Source of the DNA: Diplonema japonicum
Lineage: Eukaryota > Euglenozoa > Diplonemea > Diplonemida > Diplonemidae
Assembly: GCA_964019335.1 (NCBI GenBank)
Contig: OZ025762.1
Span: 62,001 to 126,000, forward strand
Direction of reading: 5' to 3'
DNA: 64,000 nt
Positions 17,212 through 26,370 of the stretch are shown piece by piece. The translations under genes were made by a program, and so were the position numbers. The notes beneath the pieces are model-generated. The model saw only the letters and a program-made list of their open reading frames with translations. It was not told the DNA's origin and searched no databases. Each line of letters begins with the position of its first letter. The stretch's first letter is position 1.

Positions 17212-18629
17212 AATTGAGCAACGGTCACAACGAAAGCGGATACACAGCACAGGGGGGAACCACGCACACACCAGTTACCTTACCCCCTCCGACCATCAAG
17301 GCATACCAAGGACAGGGCGAATGGGTAACAGGGCCCGCTCTAAATCTAGCCCCGGCAAGGTTCACACACACACACACACACCACAGCTTGGGTACCTCTC
17401 ACATTAGTTTCAGCCGAAGCTTACTTACAGGGGACGCCACGTGAAGGCTGTGAGTTGGATTTTGTCCCCCAAGTCCTCCATTGCTCCAGCTGATCATCCC
17501 TTCACCATGCCAAGGCGAGGACTTCCCACGAAAGTCTAGAGCATGCAGAAGCCCGCCCACAGGTGTCACAACGTCGCCGCCACGCGAACCGTGCCGTACT
17601 TCGAAGCCAGCACACAGCCTGTTGCGTCAGCTGTGCTTGTCACCGTCATCAGGGCATCCGAAGCACTGTCATGCCACTTGCCGTCGAAGTCATCGCACCC
17701 TGCAGTCACTACACTGGCAGCCACCACGTGGGACATCGACTCGGGGTTAGTCGAGGATGTGATGATGGTATCGCGCAAGTGATAACATCATCGAAGGTGA
17801 GGGTCTACCACTGACCTTCTGAGCGACCACTGGTATGGTGGCTAAAAGCCCCCTAAGCAACATCATCGTTATGAAACTGTGAAGATTGGGATGCAAAAAA
17901 AGTAATGGAAGAAAGATAATAACCCATGTCAAGCTACATGATCTTCTTAGAGAGGGAAAAGGGAAGCATGGTCCGAGACCTGCCGGTAACCAGTCGATAG
18001 CGCGGTCGCGTGCCCTCTTCGCAGGTTTTTCACACTTCGGTTTGGTCCTGGCAAACGATGCAAAGAGATTTCACAAACGGCCCGTGGCCTTCCCGGCACC
18101 AAGGCAAAAGTCACAATAATCGGACAAAAAAGGAGGACTTGAGTGATGACATCCATGCTGTCACCCTCGCGGACGTCACCCCAATTCTCTTTTCAACTTG
18201 GTCTAAAAGTAGCGGATTTTGGGATCTTTTAACGTGACATAGCCCGAATTAAAACAGGAATAAAAAAACAAAGTTCAGACAAGGATGAAGTAATAAGAAA
18301 GAACACAAGTAACAAGTCAAACAGCAGCAAAACAAGCACACGACATTATACTGGACAGAATAACTTCTTTTTAAAAAACAGAGAGGAAGAAAAATATAGA
18401 GAAGAAAAAGTGAGGAACTGAGTATATTCACGCTCGACTTCCATGGCCACCGTCCTGCTGTCTAGATGAACCGACACCCTTTGTGGGATCTGATGAGCGA
18501 CCACTCGGACACCTTAAGTCAGCTCTCGGTTCATTCCACATTTTATCATTAATTGCGAATGGAGAAAGGGGAAAGAAGCAATGCTTCTAACTGAATCGGC
18601 ATCAAATCGCCAACAAAAAAAAAAGAAAC
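17212..18629. other. Spacer without a clear gene; (CA)n near 17362
   Basis: No conserved product was recognised. It contains a short (CA) microsatellite at about 17362-17381 and a low-confidence small secreted-protein candidate on the minus strand (17566-17932). The stretch 18250-18430 is purine-rich and looks non-coding. The 3' UTR of membrane-family gene A must lie near its right end. Confidence 0.5.
17566..17932 (-). other. Possible small secreted protein, two frames
   Basis: One minus-strand frame gives a hydrophobic, signal-peptide-like start (MMLLRGLLATIPVVAQ) that soon stops. A second frame (17778-17566) gives a Ser/Thr/Ala-rich segment including GCDDFDGKWHDSASDA. A small intron or frameshift could join them. 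No family was recognised and coding is uncertain. Confidence 0.2.
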
Positions 18630-20480
18630 CTAAACGACTGTCAATGGGCACCTTGATCGTTGACTCCCGTGCATGTCTCTCTGTCCCGCAGGAGCATAAC
18701 TCATTCGTGTGTAGAAGGGTAAGCCATGACCGATGCTCAAGTAATGCGGATCACATACAGGACTTGAAGTGCCATCCCGCAGTTCCATTGTCTGACCTGT
18801 ATTACTAACTGAAATGACCTTCATGTCAGGGATCACCTTTAGCTCAATATCCCCATCGCCATTGTCAGGAATGACAGCTTTGTAGGTTTCGTACTTCGGA
18901 AAAAGGCACGCAAAGTGGGTGAGCTCCTCAAAAAGATCCCGCCGCGTCTCGCTTGCATCGTCGTAGACACCGATGTAGGTGCTGATGATGATGTGCAGAA
19001 CCACATCCACGAACACCACCTTCGACACAAACATCCCTGCCAGCGTCTTCGTGATCAGCCTCGCAACGTACAACGGGGTCAGCAAGTTCTTCACCACCGC
19101 CACCCCCTGTGCCTTCAGAGCTATCAGATGGTCAGCCATGTAAATGCCCATTACAAGAAACCCAAGGCCAAGTACCTGCAGGACTGCAGCGACACGTGCA
19201 ATCCGTGTCATCAGCAAGTATGCCTCCTCACGTGTCACCGCCCGAAGCAGCTGTTCAGAGTACACCAAGAACAACCCCATGCTGGCGGTGATGAGGACAG
19301 CCGTGACCATCACAGGAACCGTCCCCACCACCACAAGAAGAAGGGCCATGACGCACATCACAATGGGAAGTGCCGAGGCCTGCAAGATGATCAGCATCCA
19401 CGAGGTCACACGGACACCAGGGAACATCAGCTTCGACATCTTCAAACCGCCCTGAAGACCAAGCATCAGGCCCAGAACACCAGGGGCAAGTGACTTCAGT
19501 GCTTCTACAGCACCCACGAGGAAGGGGAGGTAGATGATGTATCTCAAGAGGAGGCCCACAAAAGTCAGTACGAACTGGGACAACGATGTATCCCCACTGG
19601 CGGTGTCAATGAGCTGGAGACTGCCCGTTACTGTGCTCGTCATGTCTTCAATGTGCTCGCTGCACACTTCCTTGACATCCACAGTCTTACCGTCAAGCTG
19701 CAGCTCAACTCCGATGACGGCGTAGACCTTGTTGATGACCTTGAGGCTGTACATGCACAAACCCTGGACCTTCTCCTTGGGGGAGACGATGTCCATCCAG
19801 GGGACGAAGAAGTAGATGAAAGGGAGGAAGAAGACAAGGAACCAGCCGAAGGAGACAAGGCGGATGCTTCGTGTATATGATGACCACCTCCAGGCGGAGG
19901 CGGAGTAGAAGACGATGGCGATGATGGTTTGAACAAATGGGAGGAACTGAAGCAGCTGCTCCTTGGCCCTTTCCCTCATTTGATACGAGTCATCCGAGAC
20001 ATTGCTCTTTTCAGCTGCTACACCGAAGGCATCCTCGTTGTTCAAAGTTACGATGTCAATGACAAGGACTATCAGGTAGAGAAGCACGCTGGTGTTAAGC
20101 TGCGACCGCCGCCAGGCGAGGTACGTCTGTGAGATAAGAGGAATATCTGTGCCAAATACAGCAGCCGTCATGTCGTACTCAGAAGTCTCAACGATCACCT
20201 CGCTAAGATCTGTCTTCATGAGCCTGCTGGGTCTGGGCACCTGTAACTTTAGATTGTCTAAGAAAGCTGCAGGGTAGAGAGTTCCATTGAAGTAGCACAG
20301 ATACACCAGCAGCGTGGTAACACCAATCAGGAAAACTCCTAGAAAGATGTAACCAAGATACGACAGCGCGGCCTTATCGATATAAATATCTGGTGTGGGT
20401 GTTGTCTCCTGCTGTGCAGCCCCCAAGCCCGCGAACAAGCACACCACTACAACAATCACGTCCCACGGCGCAATGCGCAT
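18630..20480 (-). CDS. Multi-pass membrane protein, tandem family member A
   Basis: 616 aa. Residues 1-22 form a signal peptide ending in GLGAAQ. Hydrophobic segments lie near 37-62, 128-146, 178-197, 205-228, 305-327, 357-385, 388-408, 424-445 and 480-505. Family landmarks are LKLQVPRPSRL, AYLAWRRSQLN, SASAWRW, PFIYFFVPWMDIVSPKE, LMLGLQGGLKMSKLMFPG and FVDVVLHIIISTYIGVYDD. Variable loops lie after segments 2 and 4; the second has Cys residues (GLC, VCS). The tail carries PHYLSIGHGLP. It is separated from the other members by four unrelated genes and is the most divergent in its loops. Function is unknown; it is probably at the cell surface or an internal membrane. Confidence 0.9.
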   Translation of the reverse strand: MRIAPWDVIVVVVCLFAGLGAAQQETTPTPDIYIDKAALSYLGYIFLGVFLIGVTTLLVYLCYFNGTLYPAAFLDNLKLQVPRPSRLMKTDLSEVIVETSEYDMTAAVFGTDIPLISQTYLAWRRSQLNTSVLLYLIVLVIDIVTLNNEDAFGVAAEKSNVSDDSYQMRERAKEQLLQFLPFVQTIIAIVFYSASAWRWSSYTRSIRLVSFGWFLVFFLPFIYFFVPWMDIVSPKEKVQGLCMYSLKVINKVYAVIGVELQLDGKTVDVKEVCSEHIEDMTSTVTGSLQLIDTASGDTSLSQFVLTFVGLLLRYIIYLPFLVGAVEALKSLAPGVLGLMLGLQGGLKMSKLMFPGVRVTSWMLIILQASALPIVMCVMALLLVVVGTVPVMVTAVLITASMGLFLVYSEQLLRAVTREEAYLLMTRIARVAAVLQVLGLGFLVMGIYMADHLIALKAQGVAVVKNLLTPLYVARLITKTLAGMFVSKVVFVDVVLHIIISTYIGVYDDASETRRDLFEELTHFACLFPKYETYKAVIPDNGDGDIELKVIPDMKVISVSNTGQTMELRDGTSSPVCDPHYLSIGHGLPFYTRMSYAPAGQRDMHGSQRSRCPLTVV

Positions 20481-20495
20481 GTTGTAACTGGAAAA
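20481..20495 (-). promoter_or_regulatory. Candidate 3' splice/trans-splice acceptor, gene A
   Basis: On the minus strand a pyrimidine-rich ACCATTTTCCAG lies 7 nt before the ATG, giving a very short leader. Similar CAG or TAG sites precede most genes of this cluster. Confidence 0.4.
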
Positions 20496-21326
20496 TGGTT
20501 AAAATCAAGAAATAAGATAATAGAAAGTACGTTTGAAAGCGTCATAAGAAAAAAGACGAAGAACCAAAAGGCTATATCTCCACCACCTCGAATACCCTCC
20601 TCTCCTAAATCGTGCTGTCGCTACGTTTAATCGCCTTGCGGAGAAAAACGTCGACAGGTCAAAAATAGGAGAAATACAAGAGAAAACAACGAGGGGGCTA
20701 AGATGAAACCAGGGAAAACAAACATGACAAGACGGAGCGGGGCTTACGTCTTCGTTTCTTTTTTCTTTTAATCCTTTTTTAAATCTCATTTCTTCTTCTT
20801 TTCTTTTTTTGAGTCGTTTTCTTCTTTCTCCCTCCCCTCACCTGCTTCTTCTTTTCTTTCTTTTTCACTTCTCTTCTTTTTCAACTCCCGTTCGAACCCA
20901 TCTCCCTGCTGTCGCAGCAGACGAAAAACATGGAAAAGGAAAGATTGGAACGGAAAGAACAAGGAGAACATTAAAGGAGCACATGCAAAGTGCCTTTTCC
21001 AAAAAAAGGAAGAAGAAAAGGGGGGAGGAAAAAAGAAAAAGGAGTTACGACAGAGGGTAAGAAAAGAAACAATAAAGAGAGAGAGAGAGAGACGGGAAAA
21101 GGGAGAAGGAGAGTAGGGAGGAAGTCAGCGTCTTATTAAAGCAAGATTCATTTTCTCGTGGAAGTGAACCCAAAGAGAAAAAGAGGGCAACAAACACAAA
21201 AAATATTCCGACTTTTTCGATTCCAAAACCACGAAGCACAAACAAGAATGAGAAAGAATCAGTTTTCTTTTTTTAAAACTACCCTTCCTTCTTACCACCC
21301 CCCTCCAGTGAAACGTGATCTCTTCT
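20496..21326. other. Polypyrimidine/polypurine spacer
   Basis: This holds C/T-rich (20755-20890) and A/G-rich (20930-21130) stretches on the plus strand, including a GA microsatellite near 21078. No gene was recognised. Confidence 0.6.
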
Positions 21327-23516
21327 CTAGTTGGGCTTTGAAAAGACAACATAGTGGACGCTGAGGGGTGGCATGCTGACGGGGATGTCCACGGAGTAGT
21401 CCCTGTTGAGGGTGAAGGAGGTGGGGGGACTCTGACCGTCGATGGAGACGAGGGTAGTGGTGGTGAGCCCCGTGTAGTAGAGGGGGACGTTCACGTTGGC
21501 TGTGAGGGAGGAGTCAGTGGGGTTGAAGACCATGGCGAGCCCCACCTCGGCGGTGGCGGAGTAAGGGTTCACATGGAGGAAGGCGTCCCAGGACTGCATG
21601 GAGGGCCTGCGGATGTGGACGACGGGCTGGATGAGGGTCTGCCTGTGTGCCTTGTACATCCCGATCCACTTCTGGAGGACCGCCTTCATGGAGTCGGTGG
21701 TGTAGGGGACGTCCCCTCGGTAGCATGCGGCGGTCCCCGCCCCGAGGTACTGCGCCAGCCCCCACTCGTACTCCAGCTGGTGGGCTTGGAACTCAGCGGC
21801 GGTTCCCCCTGCGTGGTACTGCGTGATGGGGAGGAACATCCACCCCTGCGTCGGGAGGTGCACGTACAGGTCGTCGTAGAGCCCCATCCGCGACACCGAG
21901 AGGTCCCTCCAGCGCGGGAGGGAGTACTGCTGCTCGTCGTAGCCCATCCCCGTGCGCGACCCCCCTTGGAAGAAGTAGTCGTCTGGCTGGTTCACGTACA
22001 CCCCGAGACGGCGCATCTCCTGGTAGAAGGTGTTCTGCAGGACCGTTTGCTTGTACACGCTGTCGTCGAGGTTGTGGTGGTGCGCGTGCGAGGTCGACCC
22101 GCAGGTCTCCCCGCCGTACGGCCCGTCCGTCTCCAGCATCGACAGCCCCGTGCTGTTCAGGAACCCCTTCGCCTTCCCGAACAGGTCGTCGTACCAGCCG
22201 GACGCGAAGCACGCGTCCCCCGTGTTCCCCACCGCCTGGTACTCCTTCGGCACGCTCCCACCACGGTCCAAGCAAATCAGGTCGTAGCCCCCGACCTCGA
22301 TCCCCTTCGCGTTCGCGTACTGCACCAGGCTCTTCACCTCCGCCAGGTAAGACGGGTTCGTGCTCTCCAAATTGAACCCGGACCCGAAGGAGAAGATGAA
22401 CATCTCGAACCCGACCTCCGCCATCTGATCCACCGCCTTCTTAAACCCCGTCGGGTCGCTGTGCGTGCAGTGGAAGAAGATCGGGTTCTCCGTCGTGTGC
22501 GGGGCGAGCATCTGCGTCACCCGGTGCCTCGACAGGGTGTGTCGCTCCAGCTCCTCCGAGTCCGTCACCAGCAGGAAGGCCTTGAAGGAGGCAAAGGTCT
22601 CGGTCGGGGAGACCACCGCCCCCGGGCCCCGCGTGTACGAGCAGTTCAGGTAGGGCTCCACCGCCCCCTCGTCTTTGCACGACGCGCACCCCGGGATGTT
22701 GTCCACGCTGTTCGGGTAGTCGTCCTCCCACGTGCACGCCGAGCTGTGCGCCTGGTCCGTCTTCGCGTGCAGGAGCGAGTTCGGGGTCCCCGCCTGCACT
22801 GCCCCTTCCCCGTCCGCCCCGGGAACGAACGACCCGTGCGTGAAGTACTTCCCCCACCGCGGCATCACCCCGAGGAACTCCACCGCCGCCGCCTGCACCT
22901 GCGTCGTGTCCCCGAGCGACCGGATCGTCATCCACTTCTCCAGGAGCGGGATCCCCTGCAGAACCTGGTAGTGCAGCGTCACCTCCACCTGCGGCGCCCC
23001 CGGGGGCGGGTGGAACACCACCGACAGAGTCACCCCCTTCGGCGGCCAGCTGTACACCGTGCTCGAGTGCCGCGTCCCCGGCGTCCACGGGAAGGGCGCC
23101 GCAGGGGTCGACACGCTGTGGTTCACGTAGCGGAACGCCCCGCTGTCTGCCTTCAGCGCCAGCCCGCTCCGGTTGCAGTAGGCGAGAAACCCGTCCACCT
23201 GCTGCAGGCCCCCGATCATGTACTCCTTCCCGTCCAGCCACACACTCCCCTCCGGGTGCACCGACCGGAACAGCGACTGTTCCCCGCCGTACTTGCTCGT
23301 CGCGTTCAGAGACACGTCCACCGTCCCGAACGCGGGCGTTGTCACGAACCGCCGCGTCACAAGCCCGTTCCCGATCACCAGCCCGCCCCCCGTTGTCCCC
23401 CGAACGTACGCGGGGTCCTTCACCATCTCCACCAGCCAGTCCTCCTTCCGGTCCCCGAGCACCACTCCCAGGGAACAACAGGCTGTCACCACCGCAACAA
23501 GCTGAAGGCGCCGCAT
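21327..23516 (-). CDS. Secreted glycoside-hydrolase-like protein (alpha-galactosidase/GH36-like clan)
   Basis: 729 aa with signal peptide MRRLQLVAVVTACCSLGVVLG. The N-terminal half looks like a beta-sandwich carbohydrate-binding domain. The C-terminal half resembles a (beta/alpha)8 barrel, with EVGGYDLICLDRGG, LSMLETDGPYGG and VYVNQPDDYFFQGG, where the Asp residues of LETDG and QPDDYF are candidate catalytic acids. A final beta domain follows. The overall layout is that of the alpha-galactosidase-like superfamily; substrate is unknown. The gene is much richer in G+C, especially at third codon positions, than its neighbours, which also makes the opposite strand open for over 700 codons. Foreign origin or strong codon bias are both possible. 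Confidence 0.7.
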   Translation of the reverse strand: MRRLQLVAVVTACCSLGVVLGDRKEDWLVEMVKDPAYVRGTTGGGLVIGNGLVTRRFVTTPAFGTVDVSLNATSKYGGEQSLFRSVHPEGSVWLDGKEYMIGGLQQVDGFLAYCNRSGLALKADSGAFRYVNHSVSTPAAPFPWTPGTRHSSTVYSWPPKGVTLSVVFHPPPGAPQVEVTLHYQVLQGIPLLEKWMTIRSLGDTTQVQAAAVEFLGVMPRWGKYFTHGSFVPGADGEGAVQAGTPNSLLHAKTDQAHSSACTWEDDYPNSVDNIPGCASCKDEGAVEPYLNCSYTRGPGAVVSPTETFASFKAFLLVTDSEELERHTLSRHRVTQMLAPHTTENPIFFHCTHSDPTGFKKAVDQMAEVGFEMFIFSFGSGFNLESTNPSYLAEVKSLVQYANAKGIEVGGYDLICLDRGGSVPKEYQAVGNTGDACFASGWYDDLFGKAKGFLNSTGLSMLETDGPYGGETCGSTSHAHHHNLDDSVYKQTVLQNTFYQEMRRLGVYVNQPDDYFFQGGSRTGMGYDEQQYSLPRWRDLSVSRMGLYDDLYVHLPTQGWMFLPITQYHAGGTAAEFQAHQLEYEWGLAQYLGAGTAACYRGDVPYTTDSMKAVLQKWIGMYKAHRQTLIQPVVHIRRPSMQSWDAFLHVNPYSATAEVGLAMVFNPTDSSLTANVNVPLYYTGLTTTTLVSIDGQSPPTSFTLNRDYSVDIPVSMPPLSVHYVVFSKPN

Positions 23517-24213
23517 CTTCCTTTTTTATTTAATTCTCCTTTTAGGAACAGAAAGTAAGGTTTTGGTGTAGCTGTGAGTGCGTATGTGTACTGAAGATCT
23601 AACCTGAAATTGAATAAAGAAGTAAAGAAAAGAGAGAAAGAGGAAAGAGAGAACCTTTTCTGGGTAAGTGTGAGTAAGGTGAGGGACTCCTGAAAAATAG
23701 TATGGTCAATGATTTCGCTGTTGTCACAACTTCGTATCAAGCAGAAAGTTAGCTTCATTGTGTCGAGAGAAACAATATCGTGTCTCCAGAAACAATTTAT
23801 GGTATTTTCTTTCCTTCGGCAAAAAAGAAAAAGCAAAAAAAAACACTAAAATAGCTACGTACTTTGTATTACTTGCCTACCTGTCGCAGAAGAAGTCAAA
23901 AGCTGACCCTAGTGCCCCAGGTAGCCGTAACAAAAGCTTCTTTTTTGCAAACGGGATACTGCACGTCTGGGCTTACGAAAGAACTAAGTGGGCTCAAATC
24001 GCGTCTGAGCTGCGCTGCTGCTTCCGGGGTCCTTTCACGATCTCGGATTACACATTCTGGGGCACTTGTATCGGTAGGTGCAGCTACTTTTTGCATATAT
24101 TGAATAAAATATAGCAGCAAAAATTGAAAAATAATATTATTCACCCAATTTGAACAAGAATAGACAGAATTTCAAAAAAAGAAGAAAACAGAAAACTATG
24201 CAGAAACCTTCCA
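23517..24213. other. AT-rich spacer
   Basis: No supported gene. A moderately GC-rich 23880-24090 segment shows short frames on both strands without recognisable domains; it may be an old repeat. Confidence 0.5.
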
Positions 24214-25680
24214 TTATACATCCACGAACTGGTACCCTGCAAGAGACAACACACTCCTCGTGAACCACTTACCCAGACCAGAGGTGGGAGCAGAGGAAGA
24301 GGGAGCAGTAGCAACAGGACTGACAGGTCTCGTTGGTGGGAAACAAGGAGAAGGGTCGCCCAGGAGGCTACTGTACTTGATGACAACATCGTGCTGCACG
24401 ATCCCTTCCATGTTGTGGCGCTTGCCAGCCTCCGTGTTCGTCATGACACTGAGGAGCTCATCAAGGTCGTGCTCCTGCTCCGAGCTGAGCGCAAGCCCCC
24501 CGACAAGCTCATTGAGCAGCCTGCCAAGCAGCCACACATCCACCTTCTGGTCGTAGTTCTCGGTGAAGACCTCTGGCGCTGCAAAGGCAGGGTTCCCCAC
24601 CTTGCTCATATACTGTTGGTCGTTGCAGCGATGCAACCCGAAGTCGCACAGCACGACACTTCTGAAGTCGTCTGCCAGGAGCACGTTGTCGACGCTGATA
24701 TCCCTGTGCAGATTGTTCTTACCGTAGATCTCGAACGTGGCGACCGCCACCTGCATGAAGTACAGCATCGCCTGCTCAAAGCTGCCGCACTTATACGTCC
24801 TCAGCGTCCCGTTACCGTGCCACGGTAGTATTAGCAGGCAGTCCTCCGCGCACCCCCCCAGGTTCTTTGTCGTGAACCGCACAACATCCAGCAGTTTGAT
24901 GATGTAATCGGCGTCTTCGTACAGCTTCAGGGCCGCCGCCTCCCGCTTCACGGTCTCGAGGTACGGGTTCATCAGGTCGTCGCTTTCCAGAGGGATCTTC
25001 ACCGCGACGTGGCCATGCTGCTCCGAGTACCCCTTGTAGATAGACGCGCAGCCTCCGCGTGCGAAATGGAACGTCCCCACTCCCTCGGGGTCCTCTCGTA
25101 TGAGGTAAGTGTTCCCTGTCCCGTCGTCCATCTCGTGGCTGCACAGCTTAATTCCTTGATCTTTCAGGTTCTCCACCCGTTCCAACAGCAAGCTCCCTGC
25201 CTGAGTTCGCACGACTGCCACCGCTGCCCCATTCCCTATGTCGAACCCAATGGGCTCCTCTACCAGAAACCTCTTTCCGACCAATGTGATCCCGCTGTGC
25301 GAGTGCAGCGCAGCGACCCGTCCCAATGAAGCGAGAATGTCCCGCTGCATCGCTGCCGTCCCCGTCATCTTCTTTAAGACGTCAAACGCCCTCCTGTACG
25401 CTTCGAACCCCTCTTTGAGGAGGATGTCAAACGTCACATCCACCTCTCGTAAATCTCCCTCGGTGTCCTCCACCACCCTCCATGCCGCCTCTAGATTTTC
25501 CCGTACCTTCGTCCCGTCTATCTCTCCTCTGTCCTCCATCCCGTCGGAGGTCCCGAGGAGCAACACTTTGGCTGCATGCGAGAGCTGCGGGTTCTGAATT
25601 AGCTCCTTAAACATGTTCCCCGCCTCGCTTTCCTTACACCCTAGGACTGCATCCCGCACCTGCTGAAGAGGCCCTGCCAT
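24214..25680 (-). CDS. Serine/threonine-type protein kinase, active-type motifs
   Basis: 488 aa. Residues 1-210 are an alpha-helical region without a recognised domain. The kinase domain begins with FARGGCASIYKG, has the ATP-anchoring Lys in HVAVKIP, the alpha-C Glu in ETVKREAAALK, catalytic loop HRDISVDNVLL, DFG (LCDFGLH), APE (FAAPEVF) and a VDVWLLGRLL helix. All catalytic residues are present, unlike the kinase-like gene at the left edge. The C-terminus is Ser/Pro-rich. A CAG 11 nt before the ATG could be a splice acceptor. Substrate and pathway cannot be inferred. Confidence 0.85.
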   Translation of the reverse strand: MAGPLQQVRDAVLGCKESEAGNMFKELIQNPQLSHAAKVLLLGTSDGMEDRGEIDGTKVRENLEAAWRVVEDTEGDLREVDVTFDILLKEGFEAYRRAFDVLKKMTGTAAMQRDILASLGRVAALHSHSGITLVGKRFLVEEPIGFDIGNGAAVAVVRTQAGSLLLERVENLKDQGIKLCSHEMDDGTGNTYLIREDPEGVGTFHFARGGCASIYKGYSEQHGHVAVKIPLESDDLMNPYLETVKREAAALKLYEDADYIIKLLDVVRFTTKNLGGCAEDCLLILPWHGNGTLRTYKCGSFEQAMLYFMQVAVATFEIYGKNNLHRDISVDNVLLADDFRSVVLCDFGLHRCNDQQYMSKVGNPAFAAPEVFTENYDQKVDVWLLGRLLNELVGGLALSSEQEHDLDELLSVMTNTEAGKRHNMEGIVQHDVVIKYSSLLGDPSPCFPPTRPVSPVATAPSSSAPTSGLGKWFTRSVLSLAGYQFVDV

Positions 25681-25998
25681 AGTGCGGTATCCTGTGGGTT
25701 GTGCTTGTAATATATTTTAAAGCAGTGAAAAAAAAACTCAAATTAACATGCTAACTCCTAAAAGCCGCATGCCCTAAAAAGGGAGGGGGGTATGGTTAGT
25801 ACTAGGTATCTCTCAGTTTCTATCTAATCTTGCGACTCCTCCAAGTGCTGATCTCTTCAGGCAGTAGCACCCTTCATTGGCTCCCACTAGCGTCCCAGCA
25901 GGTATGGAGAGTACTTTTCCCGACCACAATAAAAAAAAGAAGAAGAGCCTATTAAATAACTTCAGAAGGTCACCCGAGTATACTGCCCTCGTCCTCCT
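25681..25998. other. Spacer with a SINE-like repeat
   Basis: About 25783-25935 is a dispersed repeat copy, described separately. The remainder is AT-rich with no gene. Confidence 0.6.
25783..25935. repeat. SINE-like dispersed repeat, copy 1
   Basis: It shares long blocks with 52785-52918: a GGGTATGGT start, GCGACTCCTCCA, GCACCCTTCA and CTAGCGTCCCAGCAGG, then GAGAGTACTTTTCCCGA followed by an A-rich tail. A more diverged copy lies near 45985-46062. Its length, A-rich end and dispersal suggest a SINE. Confidence 0.6.
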
Positions 25999-26140
25999 TC
26001 ATGCTTGAAAGGATAGCAGCTTCATCACCTCGATATGACCCAACACGCTGCATGGTGCAAGGTGTTTTCCCCAGTTGTCCTGTACATTTGGACTTTGCTT
26101 GTATTCGTCAACCAACTCCGTTCTATCACATCGACATGAT
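25999..26140 (-). pseudogene. Ankyrin-repeat fragment
   Basis: The minus strand encodes LVDEYKQSPNVQDNWGK and GHIEVMKLLSF, a degenerate copy of the 36-aa ankyrin unit of the gene to the right, without a start or full repeat. It is probably a remnant of a larger or duplicated ankyrin gene. Confidence 0.6.
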
Positions 26141-26370
26141 CCCCAGATGCCCAGAAACGTCGAAACGGACGCAGTTAAACGCCCTACCAGGACGGAATCA
26201 ATGGGAAAAGAAGAAGATGGAAGAAGAAAAAAAAAGAGAGGAAAATAGAGCTTTTTAAAGTGGACGTATCCCTTCTGCCAGCAGTCTGCCGTCATACAAG
26301 GTTCTCACCTCCATGCATGCCGAGGAGTGGGTGGTGACGGACCCAGCACAAACACCCTCCCTTTTATCTT

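Noticed and set aside
17566-17778. Avidin-like segment (GKW motif)
   Set aside because: Resemblance is limited to a few residues and the reading frame is short; not supportable.
21354-23558. 734-codon open frame on the plus strand
   Set aside because: It is the antisense of the GC-rich glycoside-hydrolase-like gene, which has a signal peptide and barrel motifs. The antisense product is a His/Arg/Val-rich low-complexity sequence with no domain.
25783-25935. 5S rRNA-like GGTTAGTACT motif in the SINE-like repeat
   Set aside because: Only about ten bases resemble the 5S internal control region and the second copy does not preserve them.
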